DNA of 64,000 nucleotides. It comes from 20CM-2-65-7 sp963830455 (GTDB taxonomy: Bacteria; Gemmatimonadota; Gemmatimonadetes; Gemmatimonadales; GWC2-71-9). Where the stretch lies: positions 62,001 through 126,000 of the forward strand of contig CAWHMT010000007.1 in assembly GCA_963830455.1 (NCBI GenBank), in the 5' to 3' direction. Below are positions 38,486-47,396 of the stretch, one piece after another; within the stretch, counting starts at the first letter, position 1; each line of letters opens with the position of its first letter. A model generated the notes under the pieces. That model was not told the origin of the DNA. It did not search any database and was given only the letters and a program-made list of their open reading frames with translations. The position numbers and the translations under genes are program-made.

Positions 38486-39556
38486 TCAACTGGGTTCTGC
38501 TTCGAGCAGACGGCGCACAAACGCTGCGCGCACCGTCGGCAGTTCGCGGTCGCCGGTGGACCGGCCGTCCATCGCTGCCAGGTGCGCGGCTTGGGTGTAG
38601 ATCAGCAGTTTGTTGAGCGTATATACCCCCGGTCCCGGGAGCAGATTCAGCCCAACGCCCAACCGCACACCGCTCAACAGATTCATCGCTTCCTCAAACG
38701 ACAGCCGGCGCGCGTGTTTCAGCAAACCGTAGGCGCGCCACGTCTTGTCCTCGACTTCCTCCGGCGCCGTCCTCAACAGCACGTCTCGTGCCTGTTCCTC
38801 ATATTCCACCACCTGGCGCACGATCTTCCCGAGGTGGTCGATCAGCTCGTCTTCTGTCTTCCCCAAGGTTGTTTGGTTGGACAACTGGAAGAAATTTCCG
38901 ACGACCTCGCTGCCTTCCCCGTACAAGCCCCGAAAGGTTAAGCCTACCTGCGAGAGTCCTTGGAGAACTTTGTTGATTTCCTTGGTCAAAACAAGGCCCG
39001 GCAAATGGATAAGCACGCTGGCCCGCAGCCCGGTGCCGGCATTCGTCGGACAGGACGTAAGATAGCCAAACTCAGGATGAAAGGCGAAAGGAACGAGTCT
39101 ACCTAACTCGGCATCGACCGATTCCACCGCGGCATACGCGTCTTCCAAATCGAATCCGGACCACATCCCATGCAGCCGCAGGTGATCTTCTTCATTAACC
39201 ATCACCCCCACCTGGTCCTGGACCAGCAGCGCCGCCCCCGCCCGCGGCCGGGCCTCGCGCTCCAACCCCGCCAACTCCTTGCTGACGAGGTGCCGTTCGT
39301 GCAGGAGCTGCCGCTCGGGCCGCTCCATCTCGTCCAGACGGAACGCGACGGCCGACCCCAAATGATCGGTGGACGCCGCCGCCTCACTCACGCGCTCCAG
39401 CACGGCGGTGCGATCGGAGTCTTTGGCCCGCTGGCTGAACGGGATGCCGCGGACGTTGCGGGCCAGCCGGATCCTGGTGGACAGCACGATCGTTGCTTTC
39501 GGACCGGACGCGTCCAACCAGCGCATGCCGCCATCGGGCAGTAACGAGAGGTCCAT
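38486..39556 (-). CDS. mcsB: Protein arginine kinase McsB
   Basis: McsB phosphorylates arginines, and phosphoarginine marks proteins for ClpCP. The 356-residue protein belongs to the ATP:guanido phosphotransferase fold. It has IVLSTRIRLARNVRGIPF near the N-terminus, VNEEDHLRLHGMWSGFDLEDAY, a GYLTSCPTNAGTGLRAS loop with the reactive-type Cys, and GEGSEVVGNFFQLSNQTTLGK. Metazoan creatine or arginine kinases have the same fold but differ in the N-terminal domain, and the mcsA and clpC neighbours settle the call. The start overlaps the mcsA stop by one base. Confidence 0.95.
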   Translation of the reverse strand: MDLSLLPDGGMRWLDASGPKATIVLSTRIRLARNVRGIPFSQRAKDSDRTAVLERVSEAAASTDHLGSAVAFRLDEMERPERQLLHERHLVSKELAGLEREARPRAGAALLVQDQVGVMVNEEDHLRLHGMWSGFDLEDAYAAVESVDAELGRLVPFAFHPEFGYLTSCPTNAGTGLRASVLIHLPGLVLTKEINKVLQGLSQVGLTFRGLYGEGSEVVGNFFQLSNQTTLGKTEDELIDHLGKIVRQVVEYEEQARDVLLRTAPEEVEDKTWRAYGLLKHARRLSFEEAMNLLSGVRLGVGLNLLPGPGVYTLNKLLIYTQAAHLAAMDGRSTGDRELPTVRAAFVRRLLEAEPS

Positions 39557-40050
39557 TACTCGAGCACCCGAATCTGGTCCCGCAGCTCCGCCGCGAGCTC
39601 AAAGTTCTCGCCCTCGACCGCGCGGCGCAGCTGGGCCTTCAGGTCGAGCAGCCGGCTGCGCGGATCGGACTCTCCCGCCTCGCCGGGCGCCTCGTAGCGC
39701 TCGCCCACGTGTTGGCTGGAGCCGTGCAGGCGGCGCAGCAGGTCGCGGAGATGTCCATTGAAGGCGGCGTAGCACTCGTCGCATCCGAGCCGGCCCGAGT
39801 CGCGGAAGTCGCGCAACGAGCTGCCGCAAGCGGGACAGCGGGCGCCGTCGGCGCCGGCCGGGACCAGGGCCGCGCCCTTGCCGAGCGCCCCCAGGAAGTT
39901 GCCGAGCGGGCTCTTCATCACCGCCCCACCGGTCTCGACGCCTTTCTGCTGGGCGCATTGCTCGCACAGGTGCAGCGTGACCTTGGAGTCGTGCTCCACC
40001 TGGGTGAGGTTGATGATGGCCTCGCGTTCCTTGCAGTTATCGCAGAGCAT
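39556..40050 (-). CDS. mcsA: McsA, zinc-finger activator of McsB
   Basis: This 164-residue protein has four CxxC pairs: CDNC, CEQC, CPAC and CDEC, suited to bind two zinc ions. A C-terminal UVR motif follows (LKAQLRRAVEGENFELAAELRDQI). McsA activates McsB and helps dock substrates to ClpC in Firmicutes. The first CxxC is right at the N-terminus (MLCDNCKEREA), as usual. It overlaps lolD upstream by one base and mcsB downstream by one base. Confidence 0.94.
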   Translation of the reverse strand: MLCDNCKEREAIINLTQVEHDSKVTLHLCEQCAQQKGVETGGAVMKSPLGNFLGALGKGAALVPAGADGARCPACGSSLRDFRDSGRLGCDECYAAFNGHLRDLLRRLHGSSQHVGERYEAPGEAGESDPRSRLLDLKAQLRRAVEGENFELAAELRDQIRVLE

Positions 40051-40751
40051 CAGGGAATCGCATCGACCGAGCTCACTGTCGTGAGGTGGCCGTCCTCCAG
40101 TAACAGCACCCGGTCCGCCCGTCCCGCGAGCTGGCGATTGTGGGTGACGACCACGACCGCCGTTTCGTACTCTCGCGCCAGCCGGAAAAAGATTTCGTGG
40201 AGCCGCTCCGCGTTCGCGTGATCCAGATTGCCGGACGGCTCGTCGGCCAGCACGACGCTCGGGTCATGGACCAGCGCGCGCGCCACGGCGCAGCGTTGCT
40301 GCTCGCCACCCGAGAGCTCGGAGGGGCGATGCGTCATCCGGCCGGCGAGCCCGACCTCCGATAATACTTCCTCGGCGCGCGAGCGGGCCTTGCGCGGCGA
40401 CGCGCCGCCGATCAGGAGCGGCATCATGACGTTTTCCAGCGCCGAGAACTCCCGCAGTAGATGGTGAAACTGGAACACAAACCCCACTTTGCGGTTCCGG
40501 AGCTCCGCCGCGCTGCGCGCGTCGAGGTCGGCATAGCGCGAGCCCTCGAGCCAGACGTCTCCGCTCGTCGGGGCGTCGAGCGCGCCGAGCAGTTGCAAGA
40601 GCGTGCTCTTCCCCGCACCGGAGGCGCCGACGATCGCGACGAACTCCCCGCGGCGCACCTCGATGTCGATCCCGCGCAGGATCTCGAGCGGCTGCCCGTC
40701 TCCGCCCGCGAACACGCGGCGCACGGCGCGGGCTACCAGGAGCGCGTTCAT
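40050..40751 (-). CDS. lolD: Lipoprotein-releasing ABC transporter ATP-binding protein
   Basis: LolD powers extraction of lipoproteins from the inner membrane by LolCE for delivery to LolA. The 233-residue ATPase has Walker A GASGAGKSTLLQLL, a Q-loop VFQFHHLLREFSALENV, signature LSGGEQQRCAVARAL, Walker B VVLADEPSGNLD, and the H-loop VVTHN. The ATG at 40751 overlaps the permease stop by 4 bases (ATGA). Macrolide-export (MacB) ATPases are related, but the adjacent LolC/E-type permease favours the Lol role. Confidence 0.94.
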   Translation of the reverse strand: MNALLVARAVRRVFAGGDGQPLEILRGIDIEVRRGEFVAIVGASGAGKSTLLQLLGALDAPTSGDVWLEGSRYADLDARSAAELRNRKVGFVFQFHHLLREFSALENVMMPLLIGGASPRKARSRAEEVLSEVGLAGRMTHRPSELSGGEQQRCAVARALVHDPSVVLADEPSGNLDHANAERLHEIFFRLAREYETAVVVVTHNRQLAGRADRVLLLEDGHLTTVSSVDAIP

Positions 40752-42082
40752 TCGTAGCGGATCGCGGTGACCGGCTCGAGCCGGGAGGCCTGCAGGCTGG
40801 GATACAGCGGCGCGAGGGTCGCGATCACCAGGCTCGCGCCGATCACCGTGAGCGCGTCGAGCGGGTTGGTGAGCACCGGCAAGTGATCGATGAAGTAGAT
40901 CGACGGATCGATCGGAATCAGATGGCCGCTGTTGACGCTGGCCCCGAGGACCAGGCCCAGCACCGTGCCCAGCGCGGTGCCGACCAGTCCGATGAAGACG
41001 CCCTGGGTGAGGAAGACCCGGCGGATCCGGCCGCGCTGCATACCCATCGCCATGAGGATGCCGATCTCGCGCGTCTTGTCGCGCACCACCATCGTCAGCG
41101 TACCCACCACGTTGAACGCGGCGACCACACATATGAGGAACACCACCAGCCCCATCGCGAGCTTTTCGAGCTTCAGCGCCGAGAACAGCGAGCGGTTCTG
41201 CAGCTGCCAGTCGAGCGCGCGATAGGGATAGCCGAGCCGGTTCTCGATCTGGTGGGCGAATTCGGTCGCGCGTTCCGGGTCGCCGAGTCGCAGCTCGAGT
41301 CCGGTCACCGCCCCGCCCAGCCCCGCAAACTCTTGTGCGTTTTCGCGGCGCATCACGACGTAGCTGTTGTCGTAGTCGTACATCCCGGTTTCGAACAATC
41401 CCGTCACTTCGAAGCGGCGGTACTTGGGCACGAACGCCCCGAGACTGCGGTTGAACTGCGAGCCGGCCGGCGCCACCATCGTCACGACGTCGCCCGGGTA
41501 CGCCGACAGCTTGTTGGAGAGCCGTGTCCCGATGGCGATCCCGCCCTCCACGCCCGGCTGCGTGGTTCGGAACGACAGATCGCCCTTGGTGAAGTGGCGC
41601 GGCAGGCTGGTCACGGCGTGCGTGCCGGTATCGGACTCGACGCCGACGACCGCCACCCCTTCCGCGTAGTCGTGGCCTGCCGAGATGAGCCCCTGCGTGA
41701 GCACGAACGGCGCGGCGGCCACGACACCCTTCATGCCCCGCACCGTGTCGAGCACGCTGCGCCAGTCGTCGAGCCGCAGCCCCTCGCCGTAGGTCAGCAC
41801 CCGCAGATGCGGGTTCACGACCAGGATCTTTTCCCGCAAGTCGTTCTGCATGCCGTTCATCACGCCGAGCACGACGACGAGCGCCATGACGCCGATCGTC
41901 ACGCCGCCGACGGCGATGACCGTGATGAGGGACAGGAGCCGCGACGAGCGCCGGCTCCGCAGGTAGCGCATGGCGATCTGCAGGTCGAGCCGGGACGGCC
42001 AGTTCGTCGCCAGCACGACCGCGGCGGTTCCCGCCGCGAGCCCCAGCAACCCCTCAAGCATCCAGGTGGCGATCGGCATCAC
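40748..42082 (-). CDS. LolC/E-type lipoprotein-releasing permease
   Basis: This 444-residue inner-membrane permease of the LolC/LolE family has a helix after the conserved LQIAMRYLRSRRSSRLLSL. A large periplasmic domain follows (IGTRLSNKLSAYPGDVVTM), then three C-terminal helices (LVVFLICVVAAFNVVGTLTM). An additional hydrophobic helix at residues 7-27, before the conserved start, is unusual. Only one permease gene is present, so it probably works as a homodimer (LolF-type), unlike the LolC-LolE pair of enterics. The GTG at 42082 overlaps the lysS stop; an ATG follows immediately. Confidence 0.92.
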   Translation of the reverse strand: MMPIATWMLEGLLGLAAGTAAVVLATNWPSRLDLQIAMRYLRSRRSSRLLSLITVIAVGGVTIGVMALVVVLGVMNGMQNDLREKILVVNPHLRVLTYGEGLRLDDWRSVLDTVRGMKGVVAAAPFVLTQGLISAGHDYAEGVAVVGVESDTGTHAVTSLPRHFTKGDLSFRTTQPGVEGGIAIGTRLSNKLSAYPGDVVTMVAPAGSQFNRSLGAFVPKYRRFEVTGLFETGMYDYDNSYVVMRRENAQEFAGLGGAVTGLELRLGDPERATEFAHQIENRLGYPYRALDWQLQNRSLFSALKLEKLAMGLVVFLICVVAAFNVVGTLTMVVRDKTREIGILMAMGMQRGRIRRVFLTQGVFIGLVGTALGTVLGLVLGASVNSGHLIPIDPSIYFIDHLPVLTNPLDALTVIGASLVIATLAPLYPSLQASRLEPVTAIRYE

Positions 42083-43551
42083 TCGGGCCGCAGCATCGGG
42101 AACAGGATCACGTCACGAATGTTGGTCTGATCGGCGAGGATCATCGTCAGCCGATCCACGCCCATCCCCACTCCGCCGGCCGGCGGCATGCCGTATTCCA
42201 GCGCGCGCAGATAATCCTCATCGAGCTGCTGGGCCTCGTTGTCGCCGGCGGCGCGGAGCGCGGCCTGCTGCTCGAATCGCCGCCGCTGCTCGTCGGGATC
42301 GTTCAGCTCGCTGAACGCGTTCGCGAGCTCGCGATGCTGCACGAACAGCTCCCAACGCTCGACCCGGGTCGGATCCCCGCGCTTGGGCTTGGCGAGCGGC
42401 GAGAGCGCGACCGGATAGTCGAAGACGAAGGTCGGCTGCACCAGCTTCGGCTCGACGCACGTCTTGAAGACCTCATCCACGAGCTTCGGCCCGCTGAGCG
42501 TGTCCGTATCAGTCGCGTTGTGGCGCTTCAAGACCTCGCGCAGCTCGCGGTCCGTGGCCGTGGTCAAATCCACGCCAGCGTGCTCGCGCACCAGCGTGTA
42601 GTAATCATGGCGCGCGAACGGACGCTCGAACGACAGCGTGGCCCCGTGGCGCTCGAGGATCGCGGTGCCGAACAGCCGCTGCGCCAGCGTCGCAAGCATC
42701 TCCTCGGTGAGGGCGGCCATGTCGTTGTAATCCGCGTACGCCTCGTACCACTCCGCCATCGTGAATTCGGGGTTGTGAAACCGCGACAGCCCCTCGTTCC
42801 GAAAATCGTGACCGATCTCGTACACCTTCTCGAGTCCGCCCACGAGACAGCGCTTCAGATACAGCTCGTCGGCGATGCGCAGGTAGAAGGTTGCGTCCAA
42901 CGCTTCCCAGTGCGTCTGGAACGGCACCGCCGCCGCGCCGCCGTACAGCGGCTGCAGCACCGGTGTCTCCACTTCCAAATACCCCTTGGCATCGAGGAAG
43001 GCCCGTATGCCCTGCACGATGCGCGTGCGCAACCGGAACACGTCCCGCACCTCGGGATGGACGGCGAGATCGGCGTAGCGTTGCCGGTAGCGCAGCTCCG
43101 GATCCGTCAGCTCCCCGTGCTTGACGCCGCTCGCGTCCTCCTTGCCCAGGGGCAGCGGCCGCAGCGCCTTGGCGAGCAGCGTGAGCCGGGCCACGCGCAG
43201 GGTGATCTCCTCCGTGCGCGTCTTCATCAGCCGGCCCTCGACACCCACGTGATCGCCGAGATCGAGCAGCGCGAGCAGGCCGTAGCTGTCGCCCAACTCG
43301 TCGCCCTTGAAATACAGCTGGATCTTGCCACTCGCATCCTCGAGGTGCGCGAACGTCGTCTTGCCGTGCGGCCGGAGCGCCACGAGCCGGCCCGCGAGCG
43401 CATACGCGGTGCGATCGTCATCGCTCGTGTACGCGGCGAGCGCCTGCTTCGCTGTCGCGCTCCGCTCGAACCGGTACGCGAACGGCGCGACCCCGCGCTC
43501 GACGAGCTCTCGCAGCTTCTCCCGGCGCGCGGCTTCGACGAAGCCCGTCAT
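42079..43551 (-). CDS. lysS: Lysyl-tRNA synthetase, class II
   Basis: LysS charges tRNA-Lys. The 490-residue protein has an N-terminal OB-fold anticodon-binding domain (VALRPHGKTTFAHLEDASGKIQLY in shortened form). The class II core follows, with motif 1 IVQGIRAFLDAKGYLEVETPVLQP, motif 2 FRNEGLSRFHNPEFTMAEWYEAY, and motif 3 GMGVDRLTMIL near the C-terminus. Its start overlaps the prfB stop by 4 bases, and prfB-lysS is a common gene pair. Confidence 0.97.
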   Translation of the reverse strand: MTGFVEAARREKLRELVERGVAPFAYRFERSATAKQALAAYTSDDDRTAYALAGRLVALRPHGKTTFAHLEDASGKIQLYFKGDELGDSYGLLALLDLGDHVGVEGRLMKTRTEEITLRVARLTLLAKALRPLPLGKEDASGVKHGELTDPELRYRQRYADLAVHPEVRDVFRLRTRIVQGIRAFLDAKGYLEVETPVLQPLYGGAAAVPFQTHWEALDATFYLRIADELYLKRCLVGGLEKVYEIGHDFRNEGLSRFHNPEFTMAEWYEAYADYNDMAALTEEMLATLAQRLFGTAILERHGATLSFERPFARHDYYTLVREHAGVDLTTATDRELREVLKRHNATDTDTLSGPKLVDEVFKTCVEPKLVQPTFVFDYPVALSPLAKPKRGDPTRVERWELFVQHRELANAFSELNDPDEQRRRFEQQAALRAAGDNEAQQLDEDYLRALEYGMPPAGGVGMGVDRLTMILADQTNIRDVILFPMLRPE

Positions 43552-44658
43552 TTCGATTTCCCGTTCCCGAAGCGCTGCAAGAACGCTTCGATGAAAGGAT
43601 CGAGATCGCCGTCCATCACTTTGTGCACGTCACCCACCTTGAGCTCGGTCCGGTGGTCGTTGACCATCGTATACGGCTGGAACACGTAGGAGCGAATCTG
43701 GTTGCCCCACGCGATGTCGGTTTTCTGCTTGTCCACTTCCGCCTTTTTCGCGTCCCGCGCCGCGACGGCGCGTTCGTACAACCGCGCCTTGAGCATTTTC
43801 ATCGCCGTCGCCTTGTTCTTGCCCTGGCTACGCTCCTGCTGGCACGATACCACGATGTTCGTGGGCAGGTGTGTGATCCGTACCGCAGACGACGTTTTGT
43901 TGACGTGCTGCCCGCCCTTTCCGGACGCGCGGAACACGTCGATGCGCAGGTCGTCGTCCTTGATCTCGATCTCGATTTCGTCGTCGACTTCCGGATAGAC
44001 GAACACCGACGCGAATGACGTGTGCCGCCGGGATTGCGAATCGAACGGCGAGATCCGCACCAGCCGGTGCACGCCTTTTTCCGCCCGCAACAGCCCGAAC
44101 GCGTAGCGGCCGCGGATCTCGATTTCCGCCGATTTGATCCCGGCCTCTTCCCCCGGGAGCATGTCCAGCACCTCGACCGTGAACCCGTGCCGCTCCGCCC
44201 AGCGCGTGTACATCCGCACGAGCATCTCCGCCCAATCCTGCGACTCGGTGCCGCCGGCGCCCGGGTGAATGGTGAGCAGCGCATCGCGCGCGTCGTCCGG
44301 ACCCCGGAGCATGTTCTGCATCTCGAGCGACTCGAGACGGCCGGCGATGTCCTCCGCCTCCGCCTCGAGCTGGCGCTGCATGGCGAGATCGATGTGGGAT
44401 TCGGCTTCGAGCAGGTCGTTCAGCTCGCGCCCCTCATCGACGCGCTTGCGCAGCGCGTGGTAGGGCTCGAGCCACCCCTTCAGGGATTTGACTTCGGTAA
44501 CGGTCTGGCGCGCGCGGTCCTGATCGGCCCAGAGCGCGCCGTCGGCCATTTTCTGCTCCAGCTCCGCGAGGCGCGCGGCTTTCCCGTCGACGTCAAAGAA
44601 AGCCCCTGAGCTCAGTGAGGCGACGGTCGAAATCGGCAAAACGATCTGAAAGGCTCAT
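43548..44658 (-). CDS. prfB: Peptide chain release factor 2 with programmed +1 frameshift
   Basis: RF2 terminates translation at UGA and UAA. The gene begins at ATG 44658, overlapping the upstream stop as ATGA. It reads MSLSDRFADFDRRLTELRGFL and meets an in-frame TGA at 44595-44593. A +1 shift at CTT-TGA-C continues with DVDGKAARL to the stop at 43548, giving 369 residues. The main frame has the SPF-type motif in RISPFDSQSRRHTS and the catalytic GGQ in GKGGQHVNKTSS. Without the shift the conserved N-terminal helix would be missing. This is the autoregulatory recoding known for prfB, where low RF2 lets the ribosome shift. Confidence 0.96.
44593..44607 (-). promoter_or_regulatory. prfB programmed +1 frameshift site
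   Basis: On the minus strand the sequence is an SD-like AGGGGC, then TTT, CTT, TGA and C. In Escherichia coli the site is AGGGGG, TAT, CTT, TGA, C. The slippery CTT, the in-frame TGA followed by C and the upstream purine-rich block at the right distance are all present. Only the SD-like block and one codon differ. Confidence 0.93.
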
Positions 44659-45560
44659 GAGAACAGCTTATGTCCTCCCGCGAGAATCTCGTTCAGCGCC
44701 TCGGTCCAGAACGGCGTACTCCGGGCCACCTCGGCCCCCACCTGCTCCACGTATTCCTGCCAGCTCTTCTCGATTTCATCCTTGAACAACTGCGGCAGTG
44801 TGCCATCGCGAATCCCCTGCTGCCGCTTCTCTGGATGATAAACCAGCATGTCCGAAATCAGCGCGCGCGCGAGCCGGCGCGCCTTCTGCTTCGGGTCCTG
44901 TACCATGAACGGATTCACCGGCCGCAGCGGCCCTGTGCCCCGCTTTCCCGGCGCACTCGGTCCGGCCGCCGCCGGAGCGGGGGCGGCGGGGAGCACGAAG
45001 GTGGGGGTGTCCGGCGTGGGCGGCGGCGGAGCCGCGCGGGCTGCGGGAGCAGGAGGAGGTGGTGGCGGCGGAGCGACGCGCTGGGCCGGTGGCGCGGAAG
45101 CTGGTGTCGCCGGTCTGGACGGCGCCGCGGGGGCCGCTGGTCTTGGCATTGCCGCGACCGGCGTGGCGGGCGGCGCCGCCGAGGGCGGCATGGCCGGGCG
45201 CGGAGGCGCGGACGGTGGGGTCGCTGGACGCGCAAACGGATTCGCTGCCGGACGACTAATCGGCGGTGCGACCGGAGGCGCCATGGCTGGGCGCGCGGGG
45301 AGCGCGGGAGGAGCCGAGGGGGCGACAGGCGGAGCTACCGGACGCGGCGGCGGTGGCGCTTGCATGGGTGCCGCGGAAACCGACGCCGCCGCGCGCGCGG
45401 GAGCGGCCACGACGGGGGTGGGCGCGGGAGCCCCGGCGCCGTCGTGACTCACGGCAAACACGTTGCTGCAGACGCTGCAGCGCGCCCGCAAGCCGCCCGC
45501 GGGGACCTTGGCCGGGTCCACGCGGTAAACGGTCTCGCACGACGGACAGGTGACGTTCAC
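44655..45560 (-). CDS. Zinc-ribbon protein with Pro/Ala-rich linker
   Basis: This 301-residue protein opens with an MJ0042-type zinc ribbon (Cys5, Cys8, Cys28, Cys31 in CPSC and CSVC). A long low-complexity linker rich in Pro and Ala follows over about residues 43-205. The conserved-looking helical C-terminus (ARALISDMLVYHPEKRQQGI to EILAGGHKLFS) resembles domains at the end of other predicted zinc-ribbon sensor proteins. The function is unknown; the fold suggests a regulatory or scaffold role. Its stop overlaps the prfB start, so it likely shares the transcript. Confidence 0.82.
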   Translation of the reverse strand: MNVTCPSCETVYRVDPAKVPAGGLRARCSVCSNVFAVSHDGAGAPAPTPVVAAPARAAASVSAAPMQAPPPPRPVAPPVAPSAPPALPARPAMAPPVAPPISRPAANPFARPATPPSAPPRPAMPPSAAPPATPVAAMPRPAAPAAPSRPATPASAPPAQRVAPPPPPPPAPAARAAPPPPTPDTPTFVLPAAPAPAAAGPSAPGKRGTGPLRPVNPFMVQDPKQKARRLARALISDMLVYHPEKRQQGIRDGTLPQLFKDEIEKSWQEYVEQVGAEVARSTPFWTEALNEILAGGHKLFS

Positions 45561-45563
45561 GTC

Positions 45564-46541
45564 CTACCGCTCTCTCTCTCCATGCTCGTCGTCCCCGGCA
45601 TCTCGATCGTGGCGGCGATCGACCACGAATACCGACCCCGCCTGCGTTTTCGCGTAGCTCTTCATTTCGGTGGCCAGCTCACTGACCTGCGCCGGATGTG
45701 CGAAGCGCCGGTGCTGGTTCGTGACGACGCCGATCGACAGCGTCATGAGCGGCACGCGATGCAGCTGTCCCCGGCGGTCTTTGCCGAAATAGTACCCGGC
45801 TCGGCGGTCCTGCTCGTTGTATTGAAACGGCACCAGCGTGTCGAACACCTCGAGAATCTCGGAGCACACCGCGCTGATGCTGTCGATCGGCAGCACGAAA
45901 ATGAAATCGTCGCCGCCGATATGACCGACGAATCCCTGTTTGCCGATCATGCCCCGCACCACGTCGTGCAGGATGCGGGAGAGCAGATAGATCACCCGAT
46001 CGCCGTCGTAATAACTGTAGCGGTCGTTGTATTCCTTGAAGTGATCCAGGTCGGCGTAGCACACGGCGAAAAACTCGCCGAGCTCCATGCGCCGCCTGAT
46101 CTCGCGCTCGATTTCCGTCGTGCCCGGGAGGCGCGTCGAGGGATTGACCGCCACGTCGCGCTCCGCGCGGGTCACGAGGGCGTCGAGCCGTCCCGCCTGC
46201 TCTCCCGGCTCGAACAGCGGCGTGATCACCTCGTCTGCCCCAGCCGCGAACCAGCGCCGCACCGTATCCGTCGCGTGCCGGTTGGTCACCACCGCGAGCG
46301 GCACGATCGCCGTGTACGCGTCTCCTTTGAGCCGCGCGCACAGCTGCATCCCCTCATCGCCGGCGCTGTCGGCGTCGAGCACCACGAGCGTCGGCGGCAA
46401 CCGCAGGACCCGCTCTTCCACTGCGGCCGCCTGAGAGAGCGTGATCACGGGCATGCTTTTCCCGTTGACCCAGGCGGCCACGAAGTCAGGTACGGCACGT
46501 CCAGCCGGCGAGAAGAACAGAATGGCTTGGCGCGACCGCAC
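45564..46541 (-). CDS. Response-regulator-like receiver plus GGDEF domain
   Basis: This 325-residue protein has an N-terminal receiver-like half (residues 5-125) with TLVVLDADSAGDEGMQLCARL, the expected phospho-acceptor region. The C-terminal GGDEF-type domain has YADLDHFKEYNDRY near residue 162 and GGDDF at residues 209-213. The second acidic residue of GG(D/E)EF is Asp instead of Glu, so cyclic-di-GMP synthesis is possible but not certain. No inhibitory RxxD site is evident just upstream. It lies only 3 bases from the zinc-ribbon gene and may head the long run to lipid A genes. Confidence 0.86.
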   Translation of the reverse strand: MRSRQAILFFSPAGRAVPDFVAAWVNGKSMPVITLSQAAAVEERVLRLPPTLVVLDADSAGDEGMQLCARLKGDAYTAIVPLAVVTNRHATDTVRRWFAAGADEVITPLFEPGEQAGRLDALVTRAERDVAVNPSTRLPGTTEIEREIRRRMELGEFFAVCYADLDHFKEYNDRYSYYDGDRVIYLLSRILHDVVRGMIGKQGFVGHIGGDDFIFVLPIDSISAVCSEILEVFDTLVPFQYNEQDRRAGYYFGKDRRGQLHRVPLMTLSIGVVTNQHRRFAHPAQVSELATEMKSYAKTQAGSVFVVDRRHDRDAGDDEHGERER

Positions 46542-46560
46542 CTTACTCCTCGCGTAAGGG

Positions 46561-46582
46561 TAGAAAGCGCCTAAACTTAGGC
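46561..46582 (-). terminator. Weak candidate terminator after terC
   Basis: On the minus strand a short stem GCCTA/TAGGC with an AGTT loop is followed by GCTTTCTA. It lies about 22 bases past the terC stop and before the GGDEF gene. The stem is only 5 bp and the T-run is interrupted, so termination would be partial at best. Confidence 0.3.
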
Positions 46583-46603
46583 CTCGTCGCCTCCCGTGTC
46601 AAA

Positions 46604-47368
46604 TTAACTGCGGGCAATCGGCGTCTCCGCCGTCACCGCATCGCGCAGCTCCACCGGTCGGCTGCGCGCGCGCTCTCGCGCCCGCAGGTTGAGGGCCTCG
46701 ACGAACACGGAGAAGCCCATCGCGAAGTAGATGTAGCCCTTGTGAATGTGCTGGCCCAGCCCGTCCGCCACCAGCGACACGCCGATGATCAGCAGAAAGC
46801 TGAGGGCCAGCATCTTGACGGTCGGGTGACGGTGCACGAAGTCGCTGATCGGCGCGGCGGCGAACATCATGACGCCGACGGCGAGCACGACGGCAGCGAT
46901 CATCACCGGCAGATGGCGCGCCATTCCCACCGCCGTGATGACCGAGTCGAGCGAGAAGACGAGGTCGAGCACCATGATCTGCCCCACCACGGCGGCGAAC
47001 GACGCCCGGCCTTTGGGATTGTCCCGGCCGGGATCACCCTCGAGCGCCTCGTGGATCTCGCGCGTGCTCTTGGTCAGCAAGAATAGTCCGCCGGCGAACA
47101 GGATCAGGTCGCGCCCGGAGACGTCGCGGCCGAGCACTGAGAACAACGGCGCCGTGAGGCGGATGATCCACGCGATCACCGCCAGCAGCGCGATGCGCGT
47201 CGTCATCGCGCCGAGCAAGCCGGCACGTCGCGCACGCGCCTGCTGCTCGGCGGGGAGCTTCCCGGCAAGAATCGAGATGAAGATGATGTTGTCGATGCCC
47301 AGCACGATCTCGAGCAGCGTCAACGTGAGCAGGCCCAGCCACGCCTCTGGACTCGTTATCCAGCTCAT
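46604..47368 (-). CDS. TerC-family integral membrane protein
   Basis: This 254-residue inner-membrane protein has about seven helices and the acidic membrane motifs of the TerC family: LEIVLGIDNIIFISILAGKLP near the N-terminus and LVFSLDSVITAVGMA near residue 135. TerC-like proteins are linked to tellurite resistance, to manganese export and to the metal supply of secreted proteins; the exact substrate here is unknown. Neighbours give no metal-related hint. The start at 47368 is preceded by a short spacer after the 47397 gene. Confidence 0.92.
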   Translation of the reverse strand: MSWITSPEAWLGLLTLTLLEIVLGIDNIIFISILAGKLPAEQQARARRAGLLGAMTTRIALLAVIAWIIRLTAPLFSVLGRDVSGRDLILFAGGLFLLTKSTREIHEALEGDPGRDNPKGRASFAAVVGQIMVLDLVFSLDSVITAVGMARHLPVMIAAVVLAVGVMMFAAAPISDFVHRHPTVKMLALSFLLIIGVSLVADGLGQHIHKGYIYFAMGFSVFVEALNLRARERARSRPVELRDAVTAETPIARS

Positions 47369-47396
47369 AGTGATTCCTGTGTGGGAACGCTGGAGG

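Noticed and set aside
38486..39556. A creatine or arginine kinase of eukaryotic type
   Set aside because: The fold is shared, but the neighbours mcsA and clpC and the N-terminal motif identify it as protein arginine kinase McsB.
44639..44658. prfB starting at 44639 without frameshifting
   Set aside because: That start gives a non-homologous N-terminus. The upstream frame with CTT-TGA-C restores the conserved N-terminal helix and the ATGA overlap.
44670..46574. A 634-codon plus-strand open frame across the zinc-ribbon and GGDEF genes
   Set aside because: Low-complexity Arg/Gly-rich shadow of the Pro/Ala-rich linker; no family match.
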